From: CAVRAZ01 sp963719135
Lineage (GTDB): Bacteria > Pseudomonadota > Gammaproteobacteria > DSM-19610
Direction of reading: 5' to 3'
Length of the DNA stretch: 64,000 nucleotides
Assembly: GCA_963719135.1 (NCBI GenBank)
Contig: CAVRAZ010000008.1
Coordinates: 46,603-110,602, forward strand
Shown piece after piece: positions 1 through 8,718 of the stretch. Under the pieces are notes generated by a model, which saw only the letters and a list, made by a program, of their open reading frames with translations, ran no database searches and had not been told where the DNA came from. Numbering within the stretch: position 1 is the stretch's first letter; the number at the start of each line of letters is the position of its first letter. The translations under genes were made by a program, and so were the position numbers.

Positions 1-535
1 CCCGTTTCCTGTCGATCTTTTCACCCCGGGAATAATGAATATAGATCTGAGGATTCGCGTTCGGATTTCTGAGGAGAACCTTCCGGAGGTCCATGTATGA
101 ATTGTCGAACCCCGCTTTGCTGTGCAGAATCGCAAGTTGTTGCGGGTAGGTGGTATCGGCCTCGACCAAAAGTCGTGTAGGCGGATTGATCGCGTGAACC
201 TCATCAGCCCCTGCGAGGGTTCCGAACAATATCGCGGCAAATCCCCCGCCGGAATTTCCAATCATTACCACCCGTGTCGATTGTTCCGCCATACGCAGTT
301 TTTTCACATAGGCGGCGATTTCCGGAACTGTTTCCCCCACCCCATCGAGACCCAGCTGGTACCAAAGCATGTTAGGGTCCCGGAAAAAGACCCTTTTTGC
401 CGGGAGATTCGCTGTAACTCCGACAAATTCGAAATCTGATTTCCTGCTGGTACCGGGAAACACCGCGAAGGAGATAACAAGGACATTACTGTCTGAACTG
501 CGATCGACCATCACGTTGGAAAGGCCGTCTCCCAT
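1..535 (-). CDS. Alpha/beta hydrolase-like protein, C-terminus cut by the window edge
   Basis: The frame on the minus strand is open from ATG at 535 to base 1, so the end of the protein is missing. I chose this ATG because an in-frame TGA lies about 40 bases upstream; no strong ribosome binding site is visible. The residues MIGNSGGGFAAILFG near residue 95 form a nucleophile elbow (G-N-S-G-G) of the alpha/beta hydrolase fold, with Ser as the expected nucleophile. The acid and histidine of the triad would lie further on. Upstream residues such as FFRDPNMLWYQLGLDG are well formed, so this is a real gene. Substrate is unknown; an esterase or deacylase acting on glycans would fit the polysaccharide context, but that is inference. 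Confidence 0.6.
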   Translation of the reverse strand, partial: MGDGLSNVMVDRSSDSNVLVISFAVFPGTSRKSDFEFVGVTANLPAKRVFFRDPNMLWYQLGLDGVGETVPEIAAYVKKLRMAEQSTRVVMIGNSGGGFAAILFGTLAGADEVHAINPPTRLLVEADTTYPQQLAILHSKAGFDNSYMDLRKVLLRNPNANPQIYIHYSRGEKIDRKR

Positions 536-919
536 AGTTCTGTCATGGGCTTCATTTCGAGGGATGCCGGAAGTTGTGGATCACCGTGGTCAGCCATCTA
601 GTGGGTCGTAACGATTTAATCGAGAGTATTGCGTGGCGATGGATCGAAGTACTTCATTTCACCAGCTTGGCGCTCTTAGTGCGTAGACGTTTATGTTGTT
701 TGCTTTTGCACACGAATCGGTGTGTGACCCGTTATTGTCCGGAATAGGGGAAGACGTTGTCTACAACCATACTTCGACAGGTAATCTGGAAGCTTTGCGA
801 AGATATTTCCTCGCACCGCGGACCCCACAACAGTATAAACGGGTCGATTACGCGTTGTCTCGATATTAGTATACTCGATAATAACTTTAGCGATATCAAT
901 GATGTATATCCCTAACAGA
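536..919. other. Intergenic stretch, no gene recognised
   Basis: No reading frame here looks like a protein I know. It is AT-richer than its surroundings and separates the hydrolase start from an insertion-sequence remnant. Confidence 0.4.
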
Positions 920-1749
920 CCAAGCTCCGAGGGTGTCCGCCGTCACCGGAACCAGTGTCCGCCATGGCCGGAATGCGCAAAGACTGACGGTAAGGATGCG
1001 CACGCGAGTTACCAGGCATCGAGGCGTAAGAGTTTGCGGGCGGTACCGGTGAAGACGGTGGTACAGCAAGACGAGTTGCTGCCACATCGATTGCGTGAGC
1101 GGCGCAAAAAGGCGCGGGTGGCTTTGATGAACCAAGTGCGTGGTTTTCTGGCAGAACGCGGCTCGGTATGTGGCCGCGGCACGGCGGCATTGCGACAACT
1201 GGTTCAGAACGTACTGGCGCGTTCTGCCGCCGGTGAGGTAACGAGCTTTTTCTGCGACCAGCTGGCGGGATTATGGAGGGAATGGCAGGAGTTGGATGAC
1301 CAAATTGCGGCGGCGGAGCGCGTGATTAGCGCTCATTTTCAAACAACAGCGGCTTGTCAACAGATTGCCGAAGTGGAGGGTATCGGGCCGATCACGGCGA
1401 GTGCCGTTCTGGCGCAGGTGGGTGAGCCCGCAGTTTCGACAGTGGTCGTCATACGGCCGCCTGGATTGGTGTGACTCCAAAAGAACACTCCAGTGGTGAG
1501 ACCCAGCGTCTGGGCGGCATCAGCAAACCGGGCGATACGTACTTGCGTACTTTGCTGGTGCACGGTGCTCGCGCCGCGGTACGTCCAGCCCTCAGCAAGG
1601 ATGACCCACGCAGCCGTTGGATTGCTGCCCTGGTGGAACGCCGTGGCCATTACAAGGCAGTCGTGGCGGTGGCCAACAAGAATGTACGCATTCTGTGGGC
1701 AATGCTGACCACTGGTGAGTGTTACCGGTCAGCCGCTGCAGTTAGCTAA
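920..1749 (+). pseudogene. IS110-family transposase remnant
   Basis: The translation contains KTDGKDAHA near the start, then a helical spacer, then VEGIGPITASAVLAQVG, which is the helix-hairpin-helix-like motif of the C-terminal transposase_20 domain of IS110/IS1111 elements. The frame then shifts at about 1432–1440 and continues as TAAWIGVTPKEHSSGETQR, ending with the family's typical KDDPRSRWIAALVERRG region and TAA at 1749. The N-terminal DEDD catalytic third is missing and the first ~30 residues do not match the family. The gene therefore has both a truncation and a frameshift and cannot make active transposase. IS110 elements lack obvious inverted repeats, and none was seen. Confidence 0.85.
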
Positions 1750-2016
1750 CAGTACATCGCGTGCCAGGAGGCTCTCAATGGTTTTGCAGGTATGACGAAC
1801 AAGGTTGATCAGGTCAGACCGGCACCGGTGCATTCCGCTCCATCCTCCGGCTTCGGAACCGCCGCTTGAGAGATCGAGAACCCGGTGCGCGGCTTACCTT
1901 GTGGGCCCGAGGACAACGCAACGTTCCTCATCAACAGGCGGGATATGAAGGATGCATGCCAGTATCGTACCTTGTCCATTGTCGCTTGCAATCTTGGAGG
2001 ATATAAGGATGGAGTC

Positions 2017-2176
2017 ATGAATGGGTCAAAGCGATATTCCCAGGAAGTTCGGGAACCGCCGTAAGTCTGGTACAGGAGGCGCAGCAGGATCACCGGTTGT
2101 AGTGGGCGGCGATTCAATTTTGAAATCCGCCAAGATCGGACGTACGCACGTGACGCTCCGGCGCTGGGTGCGATAG
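2017..2176 (+). pseudogene. IS3-family OrfA remnant
   Basis: Starting at ATG 2017 the frame reads SKRYSQEVRE. After a shift it continues TAVSLVQEAQQDHRL, a stop, then WAAIQ, and after another shift KSAKIGRTHVTLRRWVR followed by TAG. Joined, these match the small helix-turn-helix OrfA of IS3 elements (a K-R-Y-S-E-E-F start and a C-T-x-E-T-L-R-R-W-V-R recognition helix). At least two frameshifts and one stop make it non-functional. No OrfB follows. Confidence 0.7.
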
Positions 2177-2188
2177 GCGAAAAAGGAA

Positions 2189-2218
2189 AAGGCTCTATGC
2201 CGCACCGCATAGAGCCTT
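2189..2218 (-). terminator. Rho-independent terminator of the glycosidase gene
   Basis: A perfect 12-bp stem (AAGGCTCTATGC / GCATAGAGCCTT) with a 6-base loop. Read on the minus strand it is followed by a T-rich run (TTTTCCTTTTT). It lies 26 bases past the stop of the minus-strand gene that ends at 2244. Confidence 0.85.
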
Positions 2219-2243
2219 GAGTTACATCGGGCCTTCGAGTTAC

Positions 2244-4108
2244 TTACTGGTTGAAGACCGGGTTGTTTGCTATGACCGGGAGAGCATCGGTCCAGCCGTA
2301 GCCGCCGGAGCCTGAATCAATGCGGATCCAGAACATGTACTTCACGTGCAAACTGTCGCGCGCATAGCGGAACATTTCCGACGGAGTCCAGTACTTGGTC
2401 GGGTACGAAGTGTCCTTGTGCGGGTAGCTATAGCACTCATCCTCCACCTGTGAGAACAAATCCATCTTGTTCTGGAACTGGCCGTAAAAGGGGTACGCCT
2501 GATTTACCAGAGAACTGTTGTCAGGCTCTACATCCGGACCGCCCATGACGACGCCTACGCTGCTGACGGCCTGGGCGACGTTGGCGATATAGTTCTGGTT
2601 ACGCGGCAGGTAGTTCATGAACCAGAAAACGCGTGACTTAGGCACGGCCTTCGCCGTCGTGGTGAGCACGTCAATCAGCGCGTCACGGTATTTCTCCGGC
2701 GTGTAGCCGGTCGCGTTCAGAATCGAATCATCCAGGCCGGGCGCCGATTCGCTGCCCGGAATGACGCCTTCAAAAGCCACGTTGCCGTCAAAACGGTTAC
2801 CCAGTGCAGTCAGCACTGCCTTGAAGCGGGTAGCCACATACGAATTCCAGTATATAGCCGTATAGCCGCCCTTTCTGTTGCGCTGCACGTACTGGGAGCC
2901 CTGCAGATAGGGTGGCATCGGGTTCAGGTTCTTGAAGGTCTTGTTCTCGACCATGACGATCAGGTGCAGACCCTGGCCGGCGACGAAGTTCAGATCGGAC
3001 TGAATTTCCGAGAAGTCATAGTTGCCCTGCGTGGGTTCCAGTTTAGACCAGAGGTACCTCTTCACAAAGCCTTTCACGCCAGGCTTGATCGCCGCGCTCA
3101 TGATGCTCTGGCTATCACAGCAATCCAACAGACCCAGGTAGTGACCAGGGTGGCTGCCCAATGTGGTTTTACCGCCGGTCGTGCCGGTGCCGGTCGTGCC
3201 GGTGCCGGTCGTGCCGGTGCCGGTCGTGCCGGTGCCGGTCGTGCCGGTGCCGGTCGTGCCGGTGCCGCCGCTGCAAGCGCCGGTACCGCTCAGATCCAGC
3301 GGCAGGCTGCTGGGCGTGGTGCTGTTCCCGACGTACACCTGCAGACTGGAACTGCTGCCCGAATCCCGAAGACACAGGTCGGCGGAACTGGCAATGGAGA
3401 AGTTCACACCGTCGTCACCACCCGGCCAGGCGTTGAAGGTGGCGTTGATGCGGTTGGAAGACACCTGCGTGGAATCGCCACTTTCCAGTGACAGAGGCTG
3501 CACGGAACTGAAGCCGCTGGATGACGCAAATGTGCCGGCAAACGTCAACGGATCGTTGACCGACACCAGACGCACCTGCCAGTCCTGAGCGGAGAGCTTG
3601 GTAATGTGCAGGCCTTGTGTAAGCGAAGTCGAAGTCGTGGCGGAGTTACCGCATGCGCCGGCACCAGTCAGGTCGACCGGGGTAGTGGCCGCGACGGCGT
3701 TGGCACCAAGATATACGGTTCGGCTAGCGCCGGTCGAGTCTGTCAGACAGAGGCCGGCGTTCTGGGCAGTGGTGAATCCGATCCCGTCTGAGCCACCCTG
3801 ATATGCAGTGAACGCTAGGGTGAGCGTGTTGCTGGAGGTTAGGGAAGCACTGTCGTGTTGTCCACCGCGACTTTAGTCACCTGAGTGATTGGCTGAGTCG
3901 AGGTAAAGGTGCCGGAAAACGCCTGCGTCTGGGTACCGCCCGACACCAGTCGTAACTGCCAGCTGCCTGAACTATCGCGCCATACATACAAACCGGTGTC
4001 GGTATTCATATTGACGCCCGGATCGCCATCGACATTGGCAGCCTGGGACACAGACGCCTGCAGACAGGCCGCCACCATAATCATAAAAATCAAACGCTTA
4101 ATTAACAT
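2244..4108 (-). CDS. Secreted glycoside-hydrolase-like protein with two repeat domains; frameshifted
   Basis: Start ATG 4108 gives a Sec signal peptide (MLIKRLIFMIMVAACLQASV). Two copies of the repeat domain shared with the neighbouring proteins follow (LYVWRDSSGSWQLRLVSGG; then DWQVRLVSVN), then a flexible linker of GTGTT repeats. The last ~310 residues are a TIM-barrel-like glycosidase domain (HPGHYLGLLDCCDSQS, KLEPTQGNYDFSEIQSDL, FEGVIPGSESAPG, VFWFMNYLPRNQNYI). It is a paralogue of the lipoprotein at 26.6 kb; the Glu in GVIPGSESA is a candidate acid/base. The frame breaks once at about 3865, where one missing base turns VAVEQHDSASLTS into a short stop; beyond it the frame is open to 2244. 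The main intact frame is 2244–3575. Clan GH-A membership is likely; family and substrate are unassigned. Confidence 0.7.
3178..3267 (-). repeat. Six exact 15-bp tandem repeats encoding a Gly-Thr linker
   Basis: Unit GTCGTGCCGGTGCCG on the plus strand, six perfect copies with no spacers. In the coding (minus) frame it encodes GTGTT per unit and forms the linker between the repeat domains and the catalytic domain. The unit length is a multiple of three, so copy-number change would alter linker length without breaking the frame. Confidence 0.95.
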
Positions 4109-5175
4109 AGTCGCTTCACCCAATTTAGACCGAACTGATTCCTCGCCAGGCTATTCGAACGACCCAGCACCAAGGTCCCGTGCGTTCAAGCATCATCCAT
4201 GCCAGTCCATACAAGAACTCGATGACTGTTCAGAATTTACTGGTGTGACAATTGCTTATAGTGCTGTCTTGATGGCGGCTTCGAGCGCGGTTGGGTCGGC
4301 CGCGATCGCGAAATGTTGCTATTCGAGGACAGCCTTTAGAGGGATCCAGGTCACAAACCACCGAACGGGGTTCTTACGGGCTGCTTACGGCCACAGGTAT
4401 TTGTACTGTGTTCAGCAAGTTCGGCGAGAACAGGAAAGCAGGAAAAGGTGAGGGGAAAGCGCCTGGGGCTGTCTGCATATGAAGACGACAAATCGGACGC
4501 GGCTGGTCGTTTGCTCGAGTCAAGCGCCACGCCAACAACATCTTGGCGATTATGCGCCGCACAAACCGCCCACGGTATGTTGCCAGGAGGTCCAGCAACC
4601 GGCGGCGGTTAAACCAGCCTACCTATTCCGGTGCCCTCTTTGACCGCGTCGCTGGTCCGCCCCACCGCAAGGGATCGCTTAGGTCTTGTAAAGGCCGTTA
4701 TGGCGCCGCGTCGGGACGGTAAACGATCCGGTCCGCCTCACGGGCCTTGTGCTGGTGGTACGCCGACCAGACGATCGGCAACCGAGTTCAGGCCGGCTCG
4801 ATTCAATAGACATCCCAGTGGGCATCAATGAAGGACGCCATCACATCGAGTTCGGGTTCGATTCCGGTGAGGCGGCTACTCGTATGCCTATCTGCCGGCT
4901 CACTCAGGTGTCGAATCCCGCCAAACCTGGATCGCCTCCTGATCGAAAGCGACACAAAAGCCCGCAACCGGCATTGGCCGGGCTACTCATGCACGATGCG
5001 GATTCGTCACGAGTGCACCGAACCGAAGTCTCCCCCTGTTGCTCACCTGGTGCCTATTCATGATGGGGAAGGCACATCGTCTGTTTCGTAGTCATCCCGG
5101 GGTTTGAGAACCGCCGCGTAAGTCCACAGCATGTAGTTCTAATGCGATTCATCACATGCGAATTCGCACAGCCCC
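4109..5175. other. Non-coding or decayed stretch of about 1 kb
   Basis: Both strands have only short frames with no family resemblance that I can see. Its position between a live gene and a glycosidase 3' remnant suggests decayed coding sequence. The promoter of the minus-strand gene starting at 4108 should be in its left part, but no clear -35/-10 pair was found. Confidence 0.4.
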
Positions 5176-5216
5176 TCCATAATCCAATACAAAGCAACCC
5201 GGCATTTAACCTGTAA
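5176..5216 (+). pseudogene. 3' tail of a third glycosidase-family copy
   Basis: The last codons read SNPAFNL followed by TAA at 5214–5216. They match the end of the lipoprotein glycosidase at 27983 (NNPAFNL, stop). The similarity continues past the stop (TAATNCGGANNACCTCCTGTG in both places). Only this tip of the gene is left. Confidence 0.6.
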
Positions 5217-5226
5217 TCCGGACGAC

Positions 5227-5256
5227 CTCCTGTGCAGCATGCAAGCTGCACAGGAG
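5227..5256 (+). terminator. Hairpin after the glycosidase remnant
   Basis: Perfect 12-bp stem (CTCCTGTGCAGC / GCTGCACAGGAG) with a 6-base loop. It occupies the same position as the hairpin after the intact glycosidase gene at 27992–28025 and starts with the same CTCCTGTG. No strong T run follows. Confidence 0.6.
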
Positions 5257-5309
5257 CTATCATACCCGCTTCTTCGCCTATTACGCCCTGATTCAGCGCT
5301 TTGGCGGCG

Positions 5310-5500
5310 CGCTCAACAATATGCATATCCGCAGCCCGCGGCGCACAAAACCGGCAAGCGGGTCGCTGTCGTCGACTCCGGTCCGGCCGGGTTGGCGTGC
5401 GCGCAGCAGCTTGCGCGCGCCGGCCACGAACGTCAGGGTATTCGAGAAAAACGATCGCGTCGGCGCGATTCCGGCGGGTGAAGGCTATACGGTTAGGGGA
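5310..5500 (+). pseudogene. Remnant of glutamate synthase small subunit (GltD-like oxidoreductase)
   Basis: One frame reads PQPAAHKTGKRVAVVDSGPA then GLACAQQLARAGH. The neighbouring frame continues TNVRVFEKNDRVG. Joined, this is the FAD-binding GxGxxG region of the GltD/aegA family, including the usual proline-rich lead-in before TGKRVAVVGSGPAG. The first Gly of the motif is changed to Asp, there is a frameshift at about 5432, and nothing of the rest of the ~470-residue protein is recognisable. Confidence 0.7.
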
Positions 5501-5734
5501 CTGGCTTGCGGGTTAGTCAGAACGGGCGCGTACGCGGAGAGAAGGCGGGTAAATTCCAGGCGGGAGGATTGGAATTTCGGGTAAACTCAGGGCGATCGGA
5601 CAACAATAGACGGGCAGTTGCCCGCAAGCTATCGCTGGACCTCGACAAAAAGGGCGTTTAATCTTGGCCATGTTCCCGCTTGTGGTTGCCTAGCACCAGC
5701 GCCGACCCGGGGACGGCGACCGCCACGATCCACG

Positions 5735-6110
5735 ACGACGACGGGGCGTCGATCTGGGACGCAGCCACGGAGATCAGGTGGGATTCGTAGAGAACGACTG
5801 CTGGACCAACGGCTGGCATATGCGCATCACGGGCTGTGGCACTTCAAATACATACATCACCTAGGCAGCGTAGTGTCGAATCCGACGATCTTGGCGATCG
5901 CGCCAGTGTCCGTGCAGGCCAACGACGTGTGGCGTACCTGTCCAGACGGTCAGATTGGGTTCGACCTGATCGTCGGCGGCGCCGCCAGCGGACGGGGCCG
6001 GGCTTCACCTTGGCGAGCCGCGCTGGCCCCTGCTTCAGCTCCACCAGCCCGACGACGGTGCTGGTGCTCGCAGGGTGCAATCGGCTGGCCGCCGGCACGC
6101 GGGTTGCGGT
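5735..6110 (+). pseudogene. Relic of the ~130-residue secreted repeat domain
   Basis: Across three frames the plus strand reads GFVENDC-TNGWHMRITGCG, LGSVVSNPTILAIAPVSVQ and then GPCFSSTSPTTVLVLAGCNR. Each piece matches in order the domain at the C-terminus of the large proteins further right (WKDCNGSNQWHLRVTGGG; GTVASPGGLVALTPVSVE; ACFTPTSPDLPVYLGVNR). Frameshifts and stops show it is dead. It lies on the opposite strand to the live copies. Confidence 0.65.
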
Positions 6111-6118
6111 TCCTGGCT

Positions 6119-6365
6119 CTAGTGTAGTGTTGCATTCCGTTTGGAACTTAACCGCCAATTGGCGCCAATGACCTTCTGCAGGATATCGTGGGCACTTTTG
6201 GTCCAGATGAAAGGCTTGGGCTGGGTATTGTGATGGGCGATGTATTCATCGATGGCGGCAACCAGTTCCGGTACGCTGGTGAACACGCCACGGCGCGGCC
6301 GCTCCGTGGTGATGTCACGGAAGAAGCGCTCAACCCTGTTGAGCCAGGAGCGGGATATTTCAACC
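6119..6365 (-). pseudogene. IS630-family transposase, 3' remnant
   Basis: The minus strand reads SWLNRVERFFRDITTERPRR, EYIAHHNTQPKPFIWTKSAH and ends KRNATLH with TAG at 6121–6119. This is the usual C-terminus of IS630-type DDE transposases, including the last catalytic Glu in the VERFF motif. Upstream of about 6365 the match is lost, so roughly the first two thirds are missing. Confidence 0.85.
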
Positions 6366-6567
6366 GGGAATACGAGAATTGCGCCGGGACAATCGGTCCG
6401 GAGGCGGACTTGCGGGGAACTGAAATGGTCTGACTTATCGACGATCGGGTAATACTGCCGCTAAGCGGTAAGCGCGGCTCGAGGGCGCGTTCGGCGAAGG
6501 CTGGTTCCGCGTGGACGACCCTCGGAATGCACGGCGTGGGGCAAGTGGATCTGACAGGACTCGCAAC

Positions 6568-7532
6568 ATGATCAATACTCAACCACAGGCTGTTCCAGAG
6601 CTATCCGACGAACCTTTCTTCATCATCGGCTCCCCCGATCCGGGACTACCCTGCTCGAACGAATACTGAACCGTCATCCGCGCCTGTTCATCCCACCCGA
6701 AACGGAGTTCTTCTATCAGCTTATGCGGCAGGGGCTGCTGGGCAAGCCTTTTGAGGCCGGCCAGGCGTCTTGCTTCTTGGACAGCTATTTGGAATGCCGC
6801 CCCGCCACGCTGCTCGACCTAACCAGGACGCCAGACTTGAAGCGCAGGCTGCTCGAGGGCACCGACGACTACGGAACCCTGTTCCTGCGCCTCGTGGACG
6901 TGCTTAGGGGCCAGTGCCAAAAGACTCACTGGGGAGAAAAGACCCCCCACCACCTATGGATCGCGCCGGCCATCCTCGAGCTTTTCCCCAGGGCATCCAT
7001 GATCGCAATGGTGCGAGACGGGCGTGCTGTGATCCGCAGCATGCTGCAAAAGCCGGGTTGGGAGGACAACCTGTTTTTCGCCGCGCGGTCCTGGAAGCGG
7101 GACAGCGAGCAGCTGGTCAAGCTACTGGAGAGCCATGGTGAACGGCGCATCCTGGTAGTCCGGTACGAGGAGTTGGTCGCGGATGGCAATCGGGTCGTAG
7201 GGCAGGTGTGCGAATTCCTCGGCGAGACCTTTCAGCCCGAAATGCTGAATCCCGCTGCCGATGAAGGATCGAGGTTCGGCGACTACTACCGGCAGTCCTG
7301 GATGGCGAAAGCCAGCAGGCCCCTTGATGCCAAGTCCGTGGATGCTTGGCGATCCACTTTTTCGCCGAAGGAGCTGGCGCTGATCAACCACTTGCAGGGC
7401 CCGAATCTCCGTTACTGGGGCTACCCCGTCGAAGACCAAGGGAACGCCAGCGGCTGGCGCACGCTCCTGTTGAAGGAACGGCTGCGCCACGCAATCTACC
7501 GGGTGAAGCGCAAGCTGGCCGGCGTCCCCTGA
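6568..7532 (+). CDS. Sulfotransferase, frameshifted in the PAPS-binding loop
   Basis: ATG 6568 has an AGGA about 10 bases upstream. The N-terminus reads PFFIIGSP, the start of the 5'-phosphosulfate binding loop. One base is missing in a run of five C at about 6639–6643. Adding one C restores SPRSGTTLLERILNRHPRLF and joins to the long downstream frame (open from before 6723). That frame has the 3'-phosphate motif region (RASMIAMVRDGRAVIRSML), CEFLGETF and a C-terminal WRSTFSPKELALI helix typical of the Sulfotransfer_3 family. The expected reaction is transfer of sulfate from PAPS to a hydroxyl, probably on a glycan given the sulfated-polysaccharide context (inference). The indel sits in a homopolymer, so a sequencing error is possible. 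Confidence 0.75.
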
Positions 7533-7589
7533 GCCACAGTGTTCACACCGGTTGAAAATTGATCATTTTGAAGTGGAAACTCCGAACGA

Positions 7590-7710
7590 ACATTGACCAC
7601 GGTGTTCGTCACCGCAGGCGGTTGCTTGGCCAGTGACCGCTGCGGCCGGATGTGGTCGTGATGCGTTCGCTAGGCTTCGATAGTTGGGTAGGCATCCGTC
7701 GGGTTGGCGA
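7590..7710 (-). pseudogene. IS3-type OrfB C-terminal scrap
   Basis: The minus strand reads DAYPTIEA, stop, RTHHDHIRPQRSLAKQPPAV. This resembles the C-terminal IEAWRxDYNxxRPHxSLxxxTP signature of integrase-core (IS3 OrfB) transposases, with the Trp codon turned into TAG. Similarity fades outside this piece. Confidence 0.45.
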
Positions 7711-7771
7711 GCCTATTGGCGTCGTTATCGTCGTTGACCTACCGGAGGGCCATACACGTTGAGCGAATCGT

Positions 7772-8353
7772 TCATAAGGGGGCCGGGTTCATGACATCCG
7801 GCGTGCAATCAGATTTCACGATTGCTGACGGGTTACCTGACACAATTGAATAGGGGGGAACGCTCTCTGTAACAAAAGCTCCTCCACCAATTCTGCTGCC
7901 CCTGCCTATTAAGACGCCTCCAACGATTATCGCATTCGGCCCGACCCAAACCTCATCTTCAAGCACCGGATACTCGGTTGACCGGCTGCCATCGCGCGAA
8001 ATTTTCTCACGCCGCCCCAGTGTCACGCCGTGGAATAATGTGACGTTGTTGCCGATCTTGGCGCCGTGGGTAACTACCAAGCCCCAACCGTGCGTAAGCG
8101 CCAAGCCACCCCCGATTTGCGCGCGCCACGGGAAGTCCATTCCAGCTCTACGAGTCGAAATGCGATGCAAGAGTTGAACAATGGGCAGCGTTATCCTGAG
8201 TGTAGAATGTGAAGCCGCAATCCCCTGACAAAGTCTCATTGTTACGACCACTCGAAAAGTCCTTCTGGTGAGAAACCCCTTCAGCAGGGATCTAACGGTA
8301 AAATGTCCGTACTGCCGATGCGTGTCTGCCCTCAAGGCCGCCCAAGGACTCAT
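7772..8353 (-). CDS. Serine acetyltransferase-like hexapeptide acyltransferase
   Basis: The protein has ~193 residues. ATG 8353 is chosen because GGAG lies six bases upstream; a TTG at 8365 also opens the frame. After a helical N-terminus, a left-handed beta-helix of hexapeptide repeats runs from about residue 85 (IGGGLALTHGWGLVVTHGAK, IGNNVTLFHGVTLGRRE, VWVGPNAIIVGG). The paired histidines (THGWG, FHGVTLG) match CysE-type catalytic positions. True CysE has a longer N-terminal helical domain, so this shorter form is more like the CysE-related O-acetyltransferases of polysaccharide loci. Transfer of acetyl from acetyl-CoA to a sugar is my inference. It stands alone, with no close operon partner. 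Confidence 0.75.
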   Translation of the reverse strand: MSPWAALRADTHRQYGHFTVRSLLKGFLTRRTFRVVVTMRLCQGIAASHSTLRITLPIVQLLHRISTRRAGMDFPWRAQIGGGLALTHGWGLVVTHGAKIGNNVTLFHGVTLGRREKISRDGSRSTEYPVLEDEVWVGPNAIIVGGVLIGRGSRIGGGAFVTESVPPYSIVSGNPSAIVKSDCTPDVMNPAPL

Positions 8354-8564
8354 TTGTCTCTCCAAAATCGTGTTCTGATGTTCGACGAGTGCTGCATGGC
8401 CTCCTCGGAGTAGTATGCCTGATAAGACATCCGCTGTGGCCTACAGGTTCTCTTTCTACGCTTATTAGCCCATTTTGTTCGCCGCGTCAACGTCACCCCC
8501 GGATTGAGTAGCGCGAGGATTTAGAGTCCAATCCCAAACTGGAAGGAGATTAGACATGATGCAG

Positions 8565-8679
8565 CGACTTACGAACAGAAGCCGAAACGACGATGAGAGA
8601 CAGGAATCGACGGCGCGGAAAACTCGCACCGTCGATCGCATCATGTTGCTGGTGGTGACGCAGGCCTGTTGAACCAAGG
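8565..8679. repeat. Conserved downstream element with a hairpin, copy 1
   Basis: Resembles 23283–23395: both contain GAACAGA-GCCGAAACGA, then a strong hairpin, then ATCATG-TG-TGGTGATG. Here the stem is TCGACGGCGCG (8607–8617) with CGCACCGTCGA (8625–8635). The stem sequence differs from that of the other copy, yet both pair. Each copy lies just past the 3' end of a large FG-GAP gene. Confidence 0.5.
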
Positions 8680-8712
8680 GGCGGGTTTGTTCGCAGTGGG
8701 ACGACCCCCGCC
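8680..8712 (-). terminator. Possible terminator after FG-GAP protein copy 1
   Basis: GGCGGG and CCCGCC arms flank a short loop just past the stop at 8719. It is the weak version of the hairpin found after the other three copies. Confidence 0.4.
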
Positions 8713-8718
8713 AAACGA

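Noticed and set aside
3178..3267. CRISPR-like array
   Set aside because: The units are 15 bases, directly adjacent, with no spacers, and encode a protein linker.
8565..8679. Integron attC site next to the large genes
   Set aside because: No R'/R'' core (GTTRRRY ... RYYYAAC) in the right place, no integrase in view, and only two of four copies have the element.
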